A stretch of DNA of 34,811 nucleotides from an uncultured Verrucomicrobia subdivision 3 bacterium (GCA_903820285.1 CAIJGS010000225.1:1-34811), one strand, 5' to 3'. Numbered from the stretch's first letter, positions 7,882-17,013 are shown. Made by a program: numbers and translations. Notes: generated from the letters alone by a model not told the origin.

Positions 7882-7932
7882 AAGGCTCTGAAGGCGGCAA
7901 TGCCATCAGAGCCTTGTCGTTTATTTATTTTA
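7882..7932 (+). terminator. Rho-independent terminator between convergent genes
   Basis: AAGGCTCTGA (7882-7891) pairs perfectly with TCAGAGCCTT (7906-7915) over 10 bases, with a 14-base loop. A T-rich tail (GTCGTTTATTTATTTTA, 7916-7932) follows. It ends plus-strand transcription after the lipoprotein; the zwf stop codon lies inside the tail, so the 3' ends of the two convergent transcripts meet here. Confidence 0.85.
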
Positions 7933-9469
7933 CCACCAGCGGCTCGTGCCAGGCATGGCCGAGCTGGGCGAGCAGGTCATCGGCGGCAATGGGACCCCAG
8001 GTGCCGGCGGAATAGAATTCGCGGTTGGTAAGCGGCTTGCCATCCCAGCCAGCGCGGATGGAGTCTACAATCTGCCACGCGGTTTCCACTTCATCACGAC
8101 GGATGAAAAGGGTGGCATCACCGGCAATTGCTTCCAACAGCAGGCGTTCGTAAGCTTCGGGAGTGTAGGCGCCAAACTCGGAATCGTAGCTGAAATGCAT
8201 GCGCACAGGGCGAACGCCCAGACTCATACCGGGGACCTTTCCGTTGAAACGCAAGGAAATGCCTTCGTTAGGTTGCAGGCGCAGAGTGAGCGCATTAGGC
8301 TGCAGACCGTCCCCGCACTTGGCTGCAAACAGGACATTGGGGGTGGGCCGGAATTGAATGCGCACTTCGCTGGCGCTCATGGGCAGGTTTTTGCCGGTGC
8401 GTAAATAGAACGGCACACCGCTCCAGCGCCAGTTATCGATAAAGAGCTTCAAGGCGGCAAACGTTTCCACGTTTGAGCTGGGATTTACCTTCGTTTCCTG
8501 ACGATAACCCGGCCGCGGCTGGCCATCCACCGCCCCGGCGAAATACTGTCCGCGCACAATTTGTTTGGCCACATCGGTGGGCGTAAGATGGCGGATGGAT
8601 TTAAGCAGCTTCACCTTTTCATCGCGAACGGCTTCCGCTTCGAGGGAAACGGGCGGTTCCATGGCAATGAGGGACAGCACCTGGAGCATGTGATTCTGCA
8701 CCATGTCGCGCAGGGCACCGGATTCCTCGTAATAACCGCCGCGCTCGCCCACGCCGAGTTTTTCGCTGACGGTGATCTGGACATGATCCACGGATTCCCG
8801 GTTCCACAGGCGCTCGAAAATGGAATTGGAAAAGCGGAACATGAGGATGTTCTGCACCGTTTCCTTGCCCAGATAATGGTCGATGCGAAAGACCTGCTGC
8901 TCGTGCGCATAGCGGGTCAGTTCGCGATTCAGCTGATGGGCGGAAGCGAGGTCACGACCGAAGGGTTTCTCCACCACGACACGTTGCCAGCCCGGACCTT
9001 CACGATTCAACAACTTGGCGTTATGCACCTGTTCCACCACTTCGCCAAATTGGCTGGGTGAAATGGCGAGATAGAACAAAAGATTTTCGCGCAATGGCTT
9101 GCTGCCAAATGAGGTCAGCAATACTTCCATTTTCTGGTATGCGGCGGCATCGGTGAGATCGCCCTGGCAATAAAACAGGTTCGCGGCGAAGGCGGTCCAG
9201 ACCACGTCATCCACCGGCTTGGTGCGGGAGAACTGGTCCAGGGCGGTGCGCAGTTCGGTGCGCCAGGATTCGTCATTTTTTTCGCGCCGGGCAAAGCCTA
9301 CCACGCGAAACGAAGCGGGCATGAGCTTCTCCTTGAAGAGGTGATATAATGCCGGAATCAGCTTGCGGGCGGTGAGGTCGCCGCTGGCACCAAAGATGGC
9401 AATGGTGCATGGATCGAGAATTTTACGTTCCCCACTGATACCGCCTTCGGCTGAATTGGAATTATTCAC
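7925..9469 (-). CDS. zwf: Glucose-6-phosphate 1-dehydrogenase
   Basis: Zwf oxidises glucose 6-phosphate to 6-phosphogluconolactone with NADP+, opening the oxidative pentose phosphate pathway. The 514-residue product has the nucleotide-binding loop FGASGDLTARKL (GASGDL at 27-32) and the active-site signature RIDHYLGKE, with the catalytic-site Asp197-His198. The C-terminal dimer domain contains the typical LRLQPNEGISLRFNGKVPG. The start is GTG at 9469; no in-frame ATG lies near and no strong ribosome site is visible. Neither gnd nor pgl is adjacent, so the gene stands alone. It is downstream of tsaB on the same strand with a 154-base gap. Confidence 0.97.
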   Translation of the reverse strand: MNNSNSAEGGISGERKILDPCTIAIFGASGDLTARKLIPALYHLFKEKLMPASFRVVGFARREKNDESWRTELRTALDQFSRTKPVDDVVWTAFAANLFYCQGDLTDAAAYQKMEVLLTSFGSKPLRENLLFYLAISPSQFGEVVEQVHNAKLLNREGPGWQRVVVEKPFGRDLASAHQLNRELTRYAHEQQVFRIDHYLGKETVQNILMFRFSNSIFERLWNRESVDHVQITVSEKLGVGERGGYYEESGALRDMVQNHMLQVLSLIAMEPPVSLEAEAVRDEKVKLLKSIRHLTPTDVAKQIVRGQYFAGAVDGQPRPGYRQETKVNPSSNVETFAALKLFIDNWRWSGVPFYLRTGKNLPMSASEVRIQFRPTPNVLFAAKCGDGLQPNALTLRLQPNEGISLRFNGKVPGMSLGVRPVRMHFSYDSEFGAYTPEAYERLLLEAIAGDATLFIRRDEVETAWQIVDSIRAGWDGKPLTNREFYSAGTWGPIAADDLLAQLGHAWHEPLVVK

Positions 9470-9614
9470 GCATCACACCATGCCGCAATTGATGGCAAAA
9501 TTCAACCCTGCCGGTGGATAATTTGAAATTGGCGGGAACACACCGGATTTTGCCGTGATTGCCGGGGTCATTTTCCGTGGCAATGACTTAGGGCCGGCCG
9601 GTGGCTTGGGGAAT

Positions 9615-9638
9615 ACCGCCGTTTCAGAGGGCGGCGGT
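9615..9638 (-). terminator. Possible hairpin spanning the tsaB stop codon
   Basis: ACCGCCG (9615-9621) and CGGCGGT (9632-9638) form a perfect 7-base stem, with the tsaB stop codon (9624-9626) in the loop. No U-tract follows on the minus strand, so termination is only possible, not shown. Confidence 0.3.
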
Positions 9639-10262
9639 CTTTTGGGGCGACCATTTCACGAACGTGGATTCGCGCAAATAAACCGGCAGCAGTTGTTCGC
9701 CGGAGACGAAATCGGTGCGGTCATGGGCCAGCCGAGCCACCATGGCGGCAGTGGGGTAAATGACTTTTCCACCAAAAGATGCGGCATCCGGGCCAATAAA
9801 CTGTTCGCCCGCAAGTTCCTGCAGGGCGACCGCCGGGACAATTTTCAAGGGGGTTGTTTCGCGGCGGGCAGTGGGTGAAATATCCCAGGTGGCGAGGTAA
9901 TATTCACCGCGCTGGGCGTCGATGACGATATGAACGCGGCCAAAAACTTGTTGTTCCTGTGCTTGGGCGGCGAGCGTGGTGACGGCATCTACGCCCAACA
10001 GTTTCACATTGGTCGCGAGCTGCCAGCCTTGGGCGACGGAGACGGCGACGCGAATGCCGGTATAACTGCCAGGGCCCAGACCGACGGCGAGGGTTTCAAT
10101 TTCGGCTCGGTTGACCCCGGCGCTGGTCAGCACCTGCTGAATCAGGGCGAAGGCATTGGTGGCGCGGGCCCCGGTTTCGGCGGCGGTGGCCAGCACCACA
10201 CCGTCGCGAGCGAGGGCCACACTGCGCTCGGCGGCGGAAAACTCAAGCGCGAGGGTGGTCAT
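9624..10262 (-). CDS. tsaB: tRNA threonylcarbamoyladenosine biosynthesis protein TsaB
   Basis: TsaB is the non-catalytic partner of the TsaD/TsaE complex that places threonylcarbamoyl on A37 of ANN-decoding tRNAs. From the ATG at 10262 (MTTLALEFSAA) the protein has 212 residues, the family norm; the longer frame from 10307 adds 15 residues overlapping tsaE and is unlikely. The ASKHA-type N terminus and the hallmark GLGPGSYTGIRVAVSVAQG (GPGSYTGIR at 63-71) are clear. The start overlaps the end of tsaE by 20 bases, suggesting translational coupling of two proteins that act together. An inverted repeat (9615-9638) spans the stop codon. Confidence 0.92.
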   Translation of the reverse strand: MTTLALEFSAAERSVALARDGVVLATAAETGARATNAFALIQQVLTSAGVNRAEIETLAVGLGPGSYTGIRVAVSVAQGWQLATNVKLLGVDAVTTLAAQAQEQQVFGRVHIVIDAQRGEYYLATWDISPTARRETTPLKIVPAVALQELAGEQFIGPDAASFGGKVIYPTAAMVARLAHDRTDFVSGEQLLPVYLRESTFVKWSPQKTAAL

Positions 10263-10698
10263 AAATGATTTTCCGGTCGGTGTCACTGATAATTTCGATC
10301 CGCACATGCACCAATGGAAGCCGGCCCAAACGCAGCCCGGTCAGACGTTCGGCCCATTCAATCACGGCGATGCCGTCCGGCTGGAGAAATTCCTCGATGC
10401 CGGCAGAAAGGACCTGTTCGGGGGTTTCGAGGCGGTACAGATCGAGATGAAAGAGCTTCAACCGGCCGCCGGCGTATTCATTCACCAGCGTGAAGGTGGG
10501 AGAGTGCACGCGTCCGGCAATGCCAAGTCCCCGGGCCAGGCCACGGACCCATTGAGTCTTGCCAGCGCCCAGATCGCCGGACAGGGCAATGACCTGGCCG
10601 GGCAAGGCGGCGTGCCCCCAAGTCTCGCCGAGTGCCTCGGTATCTTCAGGACTGTGTGAAATGATTGCAGACATGCCAGCCATTTCCGGCGCGGTCAC
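10243..10698 (-). CDS. tsaE: tRNA threonylcarbamoyladenosine biosynthesis ATPase TsaE
   Basis: TsaE is the P-loop ATPase needed for turnover of the TsaB/TsaD threonylcarbamoyl transferase. The 151-residue protein shows the family Walker A GDLGAGKTQWVRGL (GDLGAGKT at 41-48), then SPTFTLVNEY and the FHLDLYRL motif that follows in all TsaE proteins, and a final VIEWAERL. The start could be the ATG at 10698, 5 bases after the ribBA stop, or the ATG at 10674 (MSAIISHS); the upstream one is given because it gives tight coupling to ribBA. Its end overlaps tsaB by 20 bases. Confidence 0.93.
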   Translation of the reverse strand: MTAPEMAGMSAIISHSPEDTEALGETWGHAALPGQVIALSGDLGAGKTQWVRGLARGLGIAGRVHSPTFTLVNEYAGGRLKLFHLDLYRLETPEQVLSAGIEEFLQPDGIAVIEWAERLTGLRLGRLPLVHVRIEIISDTDRKIIYDHPRA

Positions 10699-10703
10699 CG
10701 GCC

Positions 10704-11903
10704 TCAGAGCAGGTGGCCGAGTTTTTCGCGCTTGGTTTTCAGGTAGCGCTCATTGTGAGGGTTGGGTTTGATCTTGATTGGCACCTGCTGGGTGATTTTC
10801 AGGCCGTAGCCTTCGAGACCCACGATTTTGCGGGGATTGTTCGTCAGCAGCCGGATCGTTTTCAGGCCCAGATCACAGAGGATTTGCGCGCCCAGACCGT
10901 ATTCGCGCAGGTCCATCTTGTAGCCGAGCTTTTCATTGGCCTCAACTGTATCGTAACCCTGTTCCTGCAGTTTGTAGGCTTTGATTTTGGGGGCGAGTCC
11001 GATGCCGCGACCTTCCTGGCGCATGTAGAGAATCACGCCATGACCGGCGGCGGCCACCTGTTGCATAGCGGAGTGGAGTTGCGGTCCACAATCGCATCGG
11101 CGTGAGCCAAAGACATCACCGGTGAGGCATTCGCTGTGGACACGGACCAGCACATTTTTGCGGCCAGCCACCTTGCCGCGAACCAGGGCGACATGATGTT
11201 CATCATCCACCTTGGAATGGTAGAGATGCAGGTCAAAGTCTCCGTAATCGGTGGGCATCTTGACGGTTTCCACCCGTTCCACAAGTTTTTCACGGGTGCG
11301 ACGGTGTTCGATAAGGGCGGCGATGGTGCAAATCTTGAGTTTATGCTTCTTCGCGAATTTCTGGAGCTGCGGCAGCCGGGCCATCGTGCCATCGTCGTTC
11401 AGAATTTCGCAGAGGACGCCGATGGGGCGCAACCCGGCGAGTTGGACGAGGTCCACGGTGGCTTCGGTATGCCCGGCCCGGCGGAGCACGCCGCCGGACT
11501 TGGTGCGCAGCGGAAAAATATGCCCGGGTTGGACAAGATCATCCGGAACGGCCGTGGGCGAAGACATAATTTGGATGGTCTTCGCCCGGTCAGCGGCGCT
11601 GATGCCGGTGGAGATGCCGCGCGCGGCATCCACGCTGACCTGGAAATCGGTGCGGTGGCTTTCGCGGTTCTGTTTGACCATGCGGTCAATGCCGAGCTGC
11701 TGGAGCCGTTCGGCGGTGGTGGAAACGCAAATCAAACCGCGCCCGAAGCGGGCCATGAAATTGATGGCGGCAGGGGTGGCATGCTGGCCGGCGAGGATGA
11801 GGTCGCCCTCGTTTTCGCGGTCGGCATCGTCCACCACAATGACCATCCGGCCTTTGCGGATATCACTTAGAACGGATTCGATGGAGTCAAACTTGGTTTT
11901 CAT
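10704..11903 (-). CDS. ribBA: Bifunctional DHBP synthase / GTP cyclohydrolase II
   Basis: The fused enzyme makes both precursors of riboflavin: 3,4-dihydroxy-2-butanone 4-phosphate from ribulose 5-phosphate and the pyrimidine from GTP. Residues 1-200 are the RibB domain, with the acidic loop [11 protein letters not shown] (25-35) and the HTEATVDL active-site segment. Residues about 205-399 are the RibA domain, with zinc ligands Cys259, Cys270 and Cys272 in [17 protein letters not shown] and RQEGRGIGL at 295-303. Both catalytic sets are present, so both activities are expected. The C terminus is extended and basic. It is followed immediately by tsaE and preceded by lptD on the same strand. Confidence 0.97.
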   Translation of the reverse strand: MKTKFDSIESVLSDIRKGRMVIVVDDADRENEGDLILAGQHATPAAINFMARFGRGLICVSTTAERLQQLGIDRMVKQNRESHRTDFQVSVDAARGISTGISAADRAKTIQIMSSPTAVPDDLVQPGHIFPLRTKSGGVLRRAGHTEATVDLVQLAGLRPIGVLCEILNDDGTMARLPQLQKFAKKHKLKICTIAALIEHRRTREKLVERVETVKMPTDYGDFDLHLYHSKVDDEHHVALVRGKVAGRKNVLVRVHSECLTGDVFGSRRCDCGPQLHSAMQQVAAAGHGVILYMRQEGRGIGLAPKIKAYKLQEQGYDTVEANEKLGYKMDLREYGLGAQILCDLGLKTIRLLTNNPRKIVGLEGYGLKITQQVPIKIKPNPHNERYLKTKREKLGHLL

Positions 11904-11967
11904 CGGCAGGGACAGAATAACCGGAATGGGGCCGTTTACAAATACGGAACATCCGGCAACGAAATGG

Positions 11968-11996
11968 GGCCGTCCCGACAGATGTCAGAAACGGCC
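11968..11996 (-). terminator. Stacked hairpin between lptD and ribBA
   Basis: GGCCGT (11968-11973) pairs with ACGGCC (11991-11996), and inside it GACA pairs with TGTC. It follows the lptD stop on the minus strand. No U-tract is present, so it may be a weak terminator or an attenuating structure ahead of ribBA. It does not resemble an FMN riboswitch. Confidence 0.3.
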
Positions 11997-12009
11997 TGGT
12001 GCCGACGGC

Positions 12010-14238
12010 TTATTCGCTCAGCAGATGGTCCGGACGAACGGTGTCGTCGCCAACGTGGGTGCTGGGCTGGGCCTTGACGGAAAAACTGAAGGAAACGCCA
12101 TAATCAGTCTGCCCGACACTGTTGTCGGTAACACGAAAGCTGAGGGCCGCAGTCCAGCTGCGCATGTCGCGGTAAATGGTGTAGGCTTGTTCCTGGAGGC
12201 GGCCTTCCTGGGCATTGAAATCATGGGTGGCCCGGAGTCCCCAGTTGTCATTCACCCGATAGAAGAGCGTGCTGGTAATGTAATTGTTGCCAGGTTCGTC
12301 GACCCCGAGAAAACCGCTGCGCAGGTACCAATGGCCAAGGCCCCAGCTCCAGCGTTCATTGGGTATAAACTGGATTTGATGGAAGGCCATGTTCAACTGG
12401 CCGCTATTGGGGGCGTACCGAACCTGAGATTGGAGGGCCAGCCAGGTACGCGGCCGGAAACTAAGGGAGGAGTAAAGGTCGTTGAAAGTGGACTGGGTGC
12501 TGTTGGGGGCAAGCCGCCAGTCGAGCAGGAGATTCCAATCGAGTAGATTTTCGATCTGGCCATCGCGCTTGGTTTGCAGCGTGTTGCGCAGGCCGAAGCG
12601 GATGACATTCTGGGAATCAACCGAATCAATGCTGCTATAATCCGGGAAATCCACGGGCGAGAGCATGAGGCTGGGTTGCTCGGAATCAAATTGGGGGATC
12701 TGTGCCAGCGGAGTGCTAGGATTCGGCACATAAACATAATTGGCCGAAGGTTCCATGATGTGGCGCAGGCCGTCCATCTGCAATAGGGAGTTGGTGGCCT
12801 CAGGCCAGAGCCGCGAGATTTTAAAGGAGGTGCCGATGCCGGTGTTGAACACGGTGCGATGGGTGTCGCTATAAAGGCGGTTGGGATTGTCGGTGACGCC
12901 ATAATAGGTCCACCGGCCGCCCACGCGGGGAGCGACGTTCAGCCAGTCAAAAAATGTCCAAGGGAGGGTAATCTGATTATAGGTGTCAAAGCGGGAGGCG
13001 GAATAGTTGGTGTTGCCGTAAATGCTGCCCGGGGCATTGGTGTCCGCGAAAAATTTCCGGTAGAAACCGACCGAGCTCTGGCTGTCGTAATAGAACGGGG
13101 TCTCCAATACCTGCTGGCGGAAGCCCGTAAGGCGGACATCCGGCAGGCGTTCAACTTGGTCGAAGAAATTGTTTACCTCAGGCGTGGTCAGGGCATCCAA
13201 GCTCCAGTTGTCCCAATACTTATTGGCCTCGACAAATGTTTCAGGCTGGGGGTCAGCGGCGTAATCCCCTTCAAAGAAATCATGCAGCACCAGGGGATCG
13301 GATTCATAATTAACCTGAGCCTTGACGTTGAAATTGGTAGCGGGGGAGGCCTGCCATTCCATGAGGAAACGCTGGCGGTTGTCGGGAATGTTCCGGTAGA
13401 TGGGCAGATTATTGGTGCTGGAGTTGGGCCGGTTATCGCTCAGATAATAATAGCGAAATTTGAAATCACCCCACTGGCCAAGGTGCAGATTAACATCCGG
13501 GCCGGCCCCCACGCCGCGTTTGGTCCGGTAATCCCCGTGAATTTTGCCATCCGCGACATCACCGACAAACCACTCGTAGGTATTGAGCATATAAGCTCCG
13601 TAGGCGCTGCGGAAACCCGGTTTGAAGGTGAAGTGATTTGCATGCGGGCCGAGGGTGCGATGGTAATAGGGGAAATAAAACATGGGCACGCCGTGGACGA
13701 GTACAACGGCATTCCACATTTCAATGGAATCGCCGGGCATGACCTTCATCCGGCTGGCCCGGACGCGCACGGCCGGGTCACTGATGTCATCAGTGGTCAC
13801 AAAGGCATTGGTGGCGGTATAGATGTTGGCGTCGCGATCGCCAGTCAATTGGGAGCCGCCGGCAAAGACCGGCGCCTTGCCGGTACGGAACTGCTCACTC
13901 TCCATCTGGTGGGTTTTGAAATTATAGCGGACGTGGTCGCCCACCCAAAGCATGTCGCCGGATTCGATGCGGACGTGGCCGTCGGCCAGGACTTCGCCCG
14001 TCTTGGTGTCCACCGTGGCGTTATCGGCGGAGAGAGATGCTCCTTTGTATTTGGCGATAATTCCGTTGGTGCCAACAATGGTGCCGCCGGGTTCAAATTC
14101 GAGGCTGCCTTCCACGGAACCTTGAATGAAATGGCTCAACGCCATGACTTCGATTTTTTCTGCGGCGTCCTGCGCGGCAACCGCGAGGGGGAAAAGCGCA
14201 ACAGTCAGCAGCAGGGCAATGGCGGCAAATGGTTTCAT
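12010..14238 (-). CDS. lptD: LPS-assembly protein LptD (OstA family)
   Basis: LptD is the outer-membrane barrel that inserts lipopolysaccharide into the outer leaflet. The protein (742 residues from the ATG at 14238; a TTG one codon earlier is possible) starts with a signal peptide ending near AVAAQDA. It continues with an OstA/LptA-like beta-jellyroll (about 45-190; KYKGASLSADNATVDTKTGE and GHVRIESGD are typical). The MFYFPYYH motif follows, then a long aromatic, strand-rich barrel region to the C terminus. The size is close to E. coli LptD (784). I see no conserved pair of Cys motifs, so the disulfide-controlled maturation of E. coli LptD probably does not apply. An MBL-fold hydrolase gene lies upstream on the same strand; ribBA lies downstream. 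Confidence 0.9.
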   Translation of the reverse strand: MKPFAAIALLLTVALFPLAVAAQDAAEKIEVMALSHFIQGSVEGSLEFEPGGTIVGTNGIIAKYKGASLSADNATVDTKTGEVLADGHVRIESGDMLWVGDHVRYNFKTHQMESEQFRTGKAPVFAGGSQLTGDRDANIYTATNAFVTTDDISDPAVRVRASRMKVMPGDSIEMWNAVVLVHGVPMFYFPYYHRTLGPHANHFTFKPGFRSAYGAYMLNTYEWFVGDVADGKIHGDYRTKRGVGAGPDVNLHLGQWGDFKFRYYYLSDNRPNSSTNNLPIYRNIPDNRQRFLMEWQASPATNFNVKAQVNYESDPLVLHDFFEGDYAADPQPETFVEANKYWDNWSLDALTTPEVNNFFDQVERLPDVRLTGFRQQVLETPFYYDSQSSVGFYRKFFADTNAPGSIYGNTNYSASRFDTYNQITLPWTFFDWLNVAPRVGGRWTYYGVTDNPNRLYSDTHRTVFNTGIGTSFKISRLWPEATNSLLQMDGLRHIMEPSANYVYVPNPSTPLAQIPQFDSEQPSLMLSPVDFPDYSSIDSVDSQNVIRFGLRNTLQTKRDGQIENLLDWNLLLDWRLAPNSTQSTFNDLYSSLSFRPRTWLALQSQVRYAPNSGQLNMAFHQIQFIPNERWSWGLGHWYLRSGFLGVDEPGNNYITSTLFYRVNDNWGLRATHDFNAQEGRLQEQAYTIYRDMRSWTAALSFRVTDNSVGQTDYGVSFSFSVKAQPSTHVGDDTVRPDHLLSE

Positions 14239-14313
14239 CAAGCGGGGCCAATAAAACAGAATGAGCCGCCACTGCCAAGCGACTTTTCAGAGTTTCCACC
14301 GGCGAACGGACGG

Positions 14314-15186
14314 TCAGCGGCCGGTTTTGGCGGCTAATTTGAGGGAGTGTCCTTCGCGGGCGGCCTCCACTTTCAGCTTGGAGCCAGCTTGGGCCACCAG
14401 CTCACGGGCCTGCTTTAACAAAGCATCCACCTTGCGATCAGCATGGTCGGGATCGTGGTGAAATAGCACGAGCCGTTTCACTTGGGCCTGAAGGGCGAGG
14501 CGCACGGAATCAGCCACACAGCCATGGCCCCAGCCGGTATGGCTCTGATATTCGGCGGAATCATATTGGGAATCCAGGATCAGAACATCCACGCCACGGA
14601 CAAACTCGATCATTTCGCGGTCATCACCACCCTGGCGGGGTTCGGTATCGGGGAAAAAAGCGATTTTCCCTTCGGGGGTGATAAGCCGGTAGCCAACACA
14701 AACCCCGGGATGATTCGCGCGCAGGGCGCTGATCTGGAATTTGCCGAGGTTGAAGTCGTATTTATCCAGTTCCTGGATATTGATATTGCCGGGGAGGCGG
14801 GAGAAGGGCACCGGAAAGTAGGTGCTTTCCATCTGGCCGGTCAGGGCGGCAACCAGGCTTTTACGGGCACCTTCATAACCAAATATGCGCAGCCGCCAGC
14901 GGGCTTCGTAAAGGGGCGCAAAGAAGGGCAGTCCCTGAATATGATCCCAATGGGTATGGGTAATCAGGAGGTTTAGATTCAGGCGGCGGCTATCGGCCTT
15001 ATTGGCCATCAGCGACTGGCCCAGCCGGCGCAGGCCGGTGCCGGCATCCAGAATCACGAGGTCATTGCCACGCCGGACTTCAACGCACGTGGTATTGCCG
15101 CCATAACGCACCGTGTCCGGCCCAGGTGAAGGGACTGAACCACGAACGCCCCAGAATCTGATTTGCGTCAGCGCTTTAATGTGCAA
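14314..15186 (-). CDS. MBL-fold metallo-hydrolase
   Basis: This 290-residue cytoplasmic enzyme has the metallo-beta-lactamase fold. The N terminus FWGVRGSVPSPGPDT followed by YGGNTTCVEV is the signature of a widespread bacterial subfamily related to PhnP/RNase Z-like phosphodiesterases. The metal site is complete: HTHWDH (His77, His79, Asp81, His82), a His in RANHPG, an Asp in FFPDTEP and a His in the FHHDPDH motif. The substrate is not known. The start is TTG at 15186, supported by AGGGG 8-9 bases upstream; no ATG start is available before the conserved N terminus. It could form a transcript with lptD, 75 bases downstream. Confidence 0.85.
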   Translation of the reverse strand: MHIKALTQIRFWGVRGSVPSPGPDTVRYGGNTTCVEVRRGNDLVILDAGTGLRRLGQSLMANKADSRRLNLNLLITHTHWDHIQGLPFFAPLYEARWRLRIFGYEGARKSLVAALTGQMESTYFPVPFSRLPGNINIQELDKYDFNLGKFQISALRANHPGVCVGYRLITPEGKIAFFPDTEPRQGGDDREMIEFVRGVDVLILDSQYDSAEYQSHTGWGHGCVADSVRLALQAQVKRLVLFHHDPDHADRKVDALLKQARELVAQAGSKLKVEAAREGHSLKLAAKTGR

Positions 15187-15589
15187 AATCTACCCCTGTT
15201 TCCAAAAAACTCAAACTGAGAATGGTCAGTATTAGCGAAAATGAATGCTTACATTAACTGCTGAACATGCTGTTGGCCCGTCCGAGCCTGCCTGGCATAT
15301 CTTTATCCATTTCCAGTTTCATTGAGTTATAATGATTTTAATATTCCGAAAAATCGTCCCCCCGGCTCCGCCAATATGGCTGGCAGATCTAAACGGCGAG
15401 GTTGGCTGTCACTCTTTCTGTTAGCTGACCGGTGCATTTAATTCGTAATGCCCGGGTGCTGACAATCCAAAAATGACAAAGTTTTGGCAAAAACTGCTTT
15501 GCTAGGTGAAATCAGGCAAAGGGCACAGCCGCCAGAATACCAAAGCAATGCCTGAAACGGCGGGCCAGCTAGGGCCCGGCCGAGGAAAA
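15187..15589. other. 403-base intergenic stretch without a recognised gene
   Basis: The gap between the MBL-fold gene and tRNA-Lys holds no ORF with coding character. I see a small perfect hairpin AGTTTT-GGCA-AAAACT and a GC-rich palindrome CGGGCC-CTAGCT-GGCCCG (15561-15578) just downstream of the tRNA on its strand, which may help end the tRNA transcript although no strong U-tract follows. No riboswitch or small RNA is recognisable by eye. Confidence 0.4.
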
Positions 15590-15665
15590 TGGTGGGTTGG
15601 CGGGGACTCGAACCCCGGACCAATGCCTTAAAAGGGCACTGCTCTACCAACTGAGCTACCAACCC
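15590..15665 (-). tRNA. tRNA-Lys(UUU)
   Basis: On the minus strand the 76 bases fold into a full cloverleaf. The acceptor stem GGGTTGG pairs with CCAACCC, the D-arm is GCTC...GAGC, the anticodon stem is GTGCC/GGCAT with loop CTTTTAA (anticodon TTT), and the T-arm is CGGGG-TTCGAGT-CCCCG. The discriminator is A, and CCA is encoded (15590-15592). The TTT anticodon assigns lysine; U34 of this tRNA is normally modified by MnmE/MnmG, and an mnmG gene lies at 20554. Confidence 0.97.
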
Positions 15666-15685
15666 ATAACGGAAGGGCATGGGAA

Positions 15686-15691
15686 ACTATA
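15686..15691 (-). promoter_or_regulatory. Possible -10 element for tRNA-Lys
   Basis: TATAGT reads on the minus strand 20 bases before the tRNA 5' end, five of six matches to TATAAT. A TTGCTT lies only 14 bases further upstream, which is short for a -35 spacer, so the promoter call is tentative. Confidence 0.3.
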
Positions 15692-15771
15692 TGGTTTGGC
15701 CAAAAAAGCAAGTGCTTTCCGGAAACCGTTTCGGGTGGCAGAACGGCCGGGCGCCCGTTAAGCTTGGGGAA

Positions 15772-16899
15772 ATGCGGTTGCATGACCGATATCTGTTCCG
15801 TGAATTGCTCACGCCGCTGGCATACTGCCTCGGCTTCTTCATGGTTTTCGGGGTGGCGTTTGATGTGTTCAACAAGCTCCCGGAACTGCAGGAGCGCAAG
15901 CTGCACGGGTTTGAAATCGTGACGTACGTGGCGATGGACACGCCGGGATTTCTCGCTCAGGTGCTGCCGATGGCGCTGCTGCTGGCGCTGCTGTACGCCC
16001 TGACCCACCACGCGAAGCACAACGAAATCACAGCGTTGCGGGCGGCGGGGGTGAGCCTGTGGCGGCTGTGCGCGCCTTATTTTATCGTCGGCCTGGCGGC
16101 CACGGCCGGTATGTACGGGCTGAATGAAGTAATCGTGCCGTATTGCAATGAGCAGGCGGCGATCACGCTGCGGTTGCACGTGCAAAAAGATGATGACATG
16201 GTGGTGCAGAAAAAACTGCACGACATCAGCTTTTACAGCGGAGGCGGACGGCATTTCTGGTTCATTGGCGAATACAGTCCGCTGCCGCCGGAACATAAGC
16301 TCAAAGTGAGCTGGCTGCTGGCTGACGGCTCCTGGCAGTTGCTGCAGGCGGAGTCCGCGTTTTATACGAATACCCAGTGGCTTTTTTCCGATGTGAACCT
16401 TTACCGGCAGGCGGGGCAGACGGCACCCCTATTGCGACTTTACCACACCAATGAAATGGTGCTGCCGGAACTGACTGAAACCCCGCGGGAAATCTTCAGC
16501 GAAGTGAAAATCTCACCGCTGATGTCCTTGGGCGGCTCGCGCATGCCGGATATTCCGCTGACCGATTTGTTTGACTACATGCACCTGCATCCGAACCTGA
16601 AAAACTCGCAGACCCGGCAGGCGTACTTTGTGCTGACGAAATTTCACGGCCGGCTCGCGGCTCCTTTCACGTGTCTGGTGGTGGTGCTGATTGCCATCCC
16701 CTTTGGCGCGCCTTCGGGCCGGCGGAATCTGTTTTTTGGCGTGGCCGGCAGCATTTTCATCTGTTTCGGTTTTTTTGTGATCCAATCCATCAGTCTCTCG
16801 CTGGGCATGGGCGGTCACCTGCCGGGCTGGCTCGCGGCGTGGCTGCCGAATATTCTGTTCGGCGGTCTGGGCATCTGGCTGACCACCCGGGTGCGTTAG
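15772..16899 (+). CDS. LptF/LptG family LPS export permease
   Basis: This is a YjgP/YjgQ-type inner-membrane subunit of the LptB2FG transporter that extracts LPS and pushes it along the Lpt bridge. From the ATG at 15772 (MRLHDRYLFRELL, preceded by TTGGGGAA) the protein has 375 residues, the family size. The N-terminal helices (about 12-35, 55-80 and 95-120) contain the conserved ELLTPL and HNEITALRAAGVSLWR coupling segment; a periplasmic beta-jellyroll follows (about 130-280); three C-terminal helices lie after residue 290 (FTCLVVVLIAIPFGAP). I cannot decide firmly between LptF and LptG. The frame upstream to 15679 lacks family similarity and overlaps the tRNA promoter region. A second permease gene is not adjacent. 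Confidence 0.9.
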   Translation: MRLHDRYLFRELLTPLAYCLGFFMVFGVAFDVFNKLPELQERKLHGFEIVTYVAMDTPGFLAQVLPMALLLALLYALTHHAKHNEITALRAAGVSLWRLCAPYFIVGLAATAGMYGLNEVIVPYCNEQAAITLRLHVQKDDDMVVQKKLHDISFYSGGGRHFWFIGEYSPLPPEHKLKVSWLLADGSWQLLQAESAFYTNTQWLFSDVNLYRQAGQTAPLLRLYHTNEMVLPELTETPREIFSEVKISPLMSLGGSRMPDIPLTDLFDYMHLHPNLKNSQTRQAYFVLTKFHGRLAAPFTCLVVVLIAIPFGAPSGRRNLFFGVAGSIFICFGFFVIQSISLSLGMGGHLPGWLAAWLPNILFGGLGIWLTTRVR

Positions 16900-17013
16900 C
16901 CAGGGCCGCAAAAGGAAAGGGGGTTAAATTTTTTGGGGCCGGATTCATTTTTTCTTTTGGGTTCGCCGGATTTGAGCATAGATTGCCTTCGCAAATTAAT
17001 CAGGGATATCAAA

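Noticed and set aside
11904..12009. FMN riboswitch before ribBA
   Set aside because: The 106-base leader lacks the conserved multi-stem FMN element; only a stacked hairpin and an 11-base direct repeat (AATGGGGCCGT) are visible.
11251..12546. Plus-strand 431-codon frame crossing ribBA, the gap and lptD
   Set aside because: It spans two confident minus-strand genes and the hairpin between them; composition is unlike a protein.
12859..14337. Plus-strand 492-codon open frame opposite lptD
   Set aside because: It is a long antisense shadow produced by G+C-rich third positions of lptD; the translation is Gly/Ile/Val-rich without a domain, and lptD is clear on the other strand.
15438..15680. Minus-strand 80-codon frame running through the tRNA
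   Set aside because: It translates tRNA-Lys (the VAQLVEQ...GSSPRQPT pattern is a well-known artefact of tRNA genes read as protein) and has no family support.
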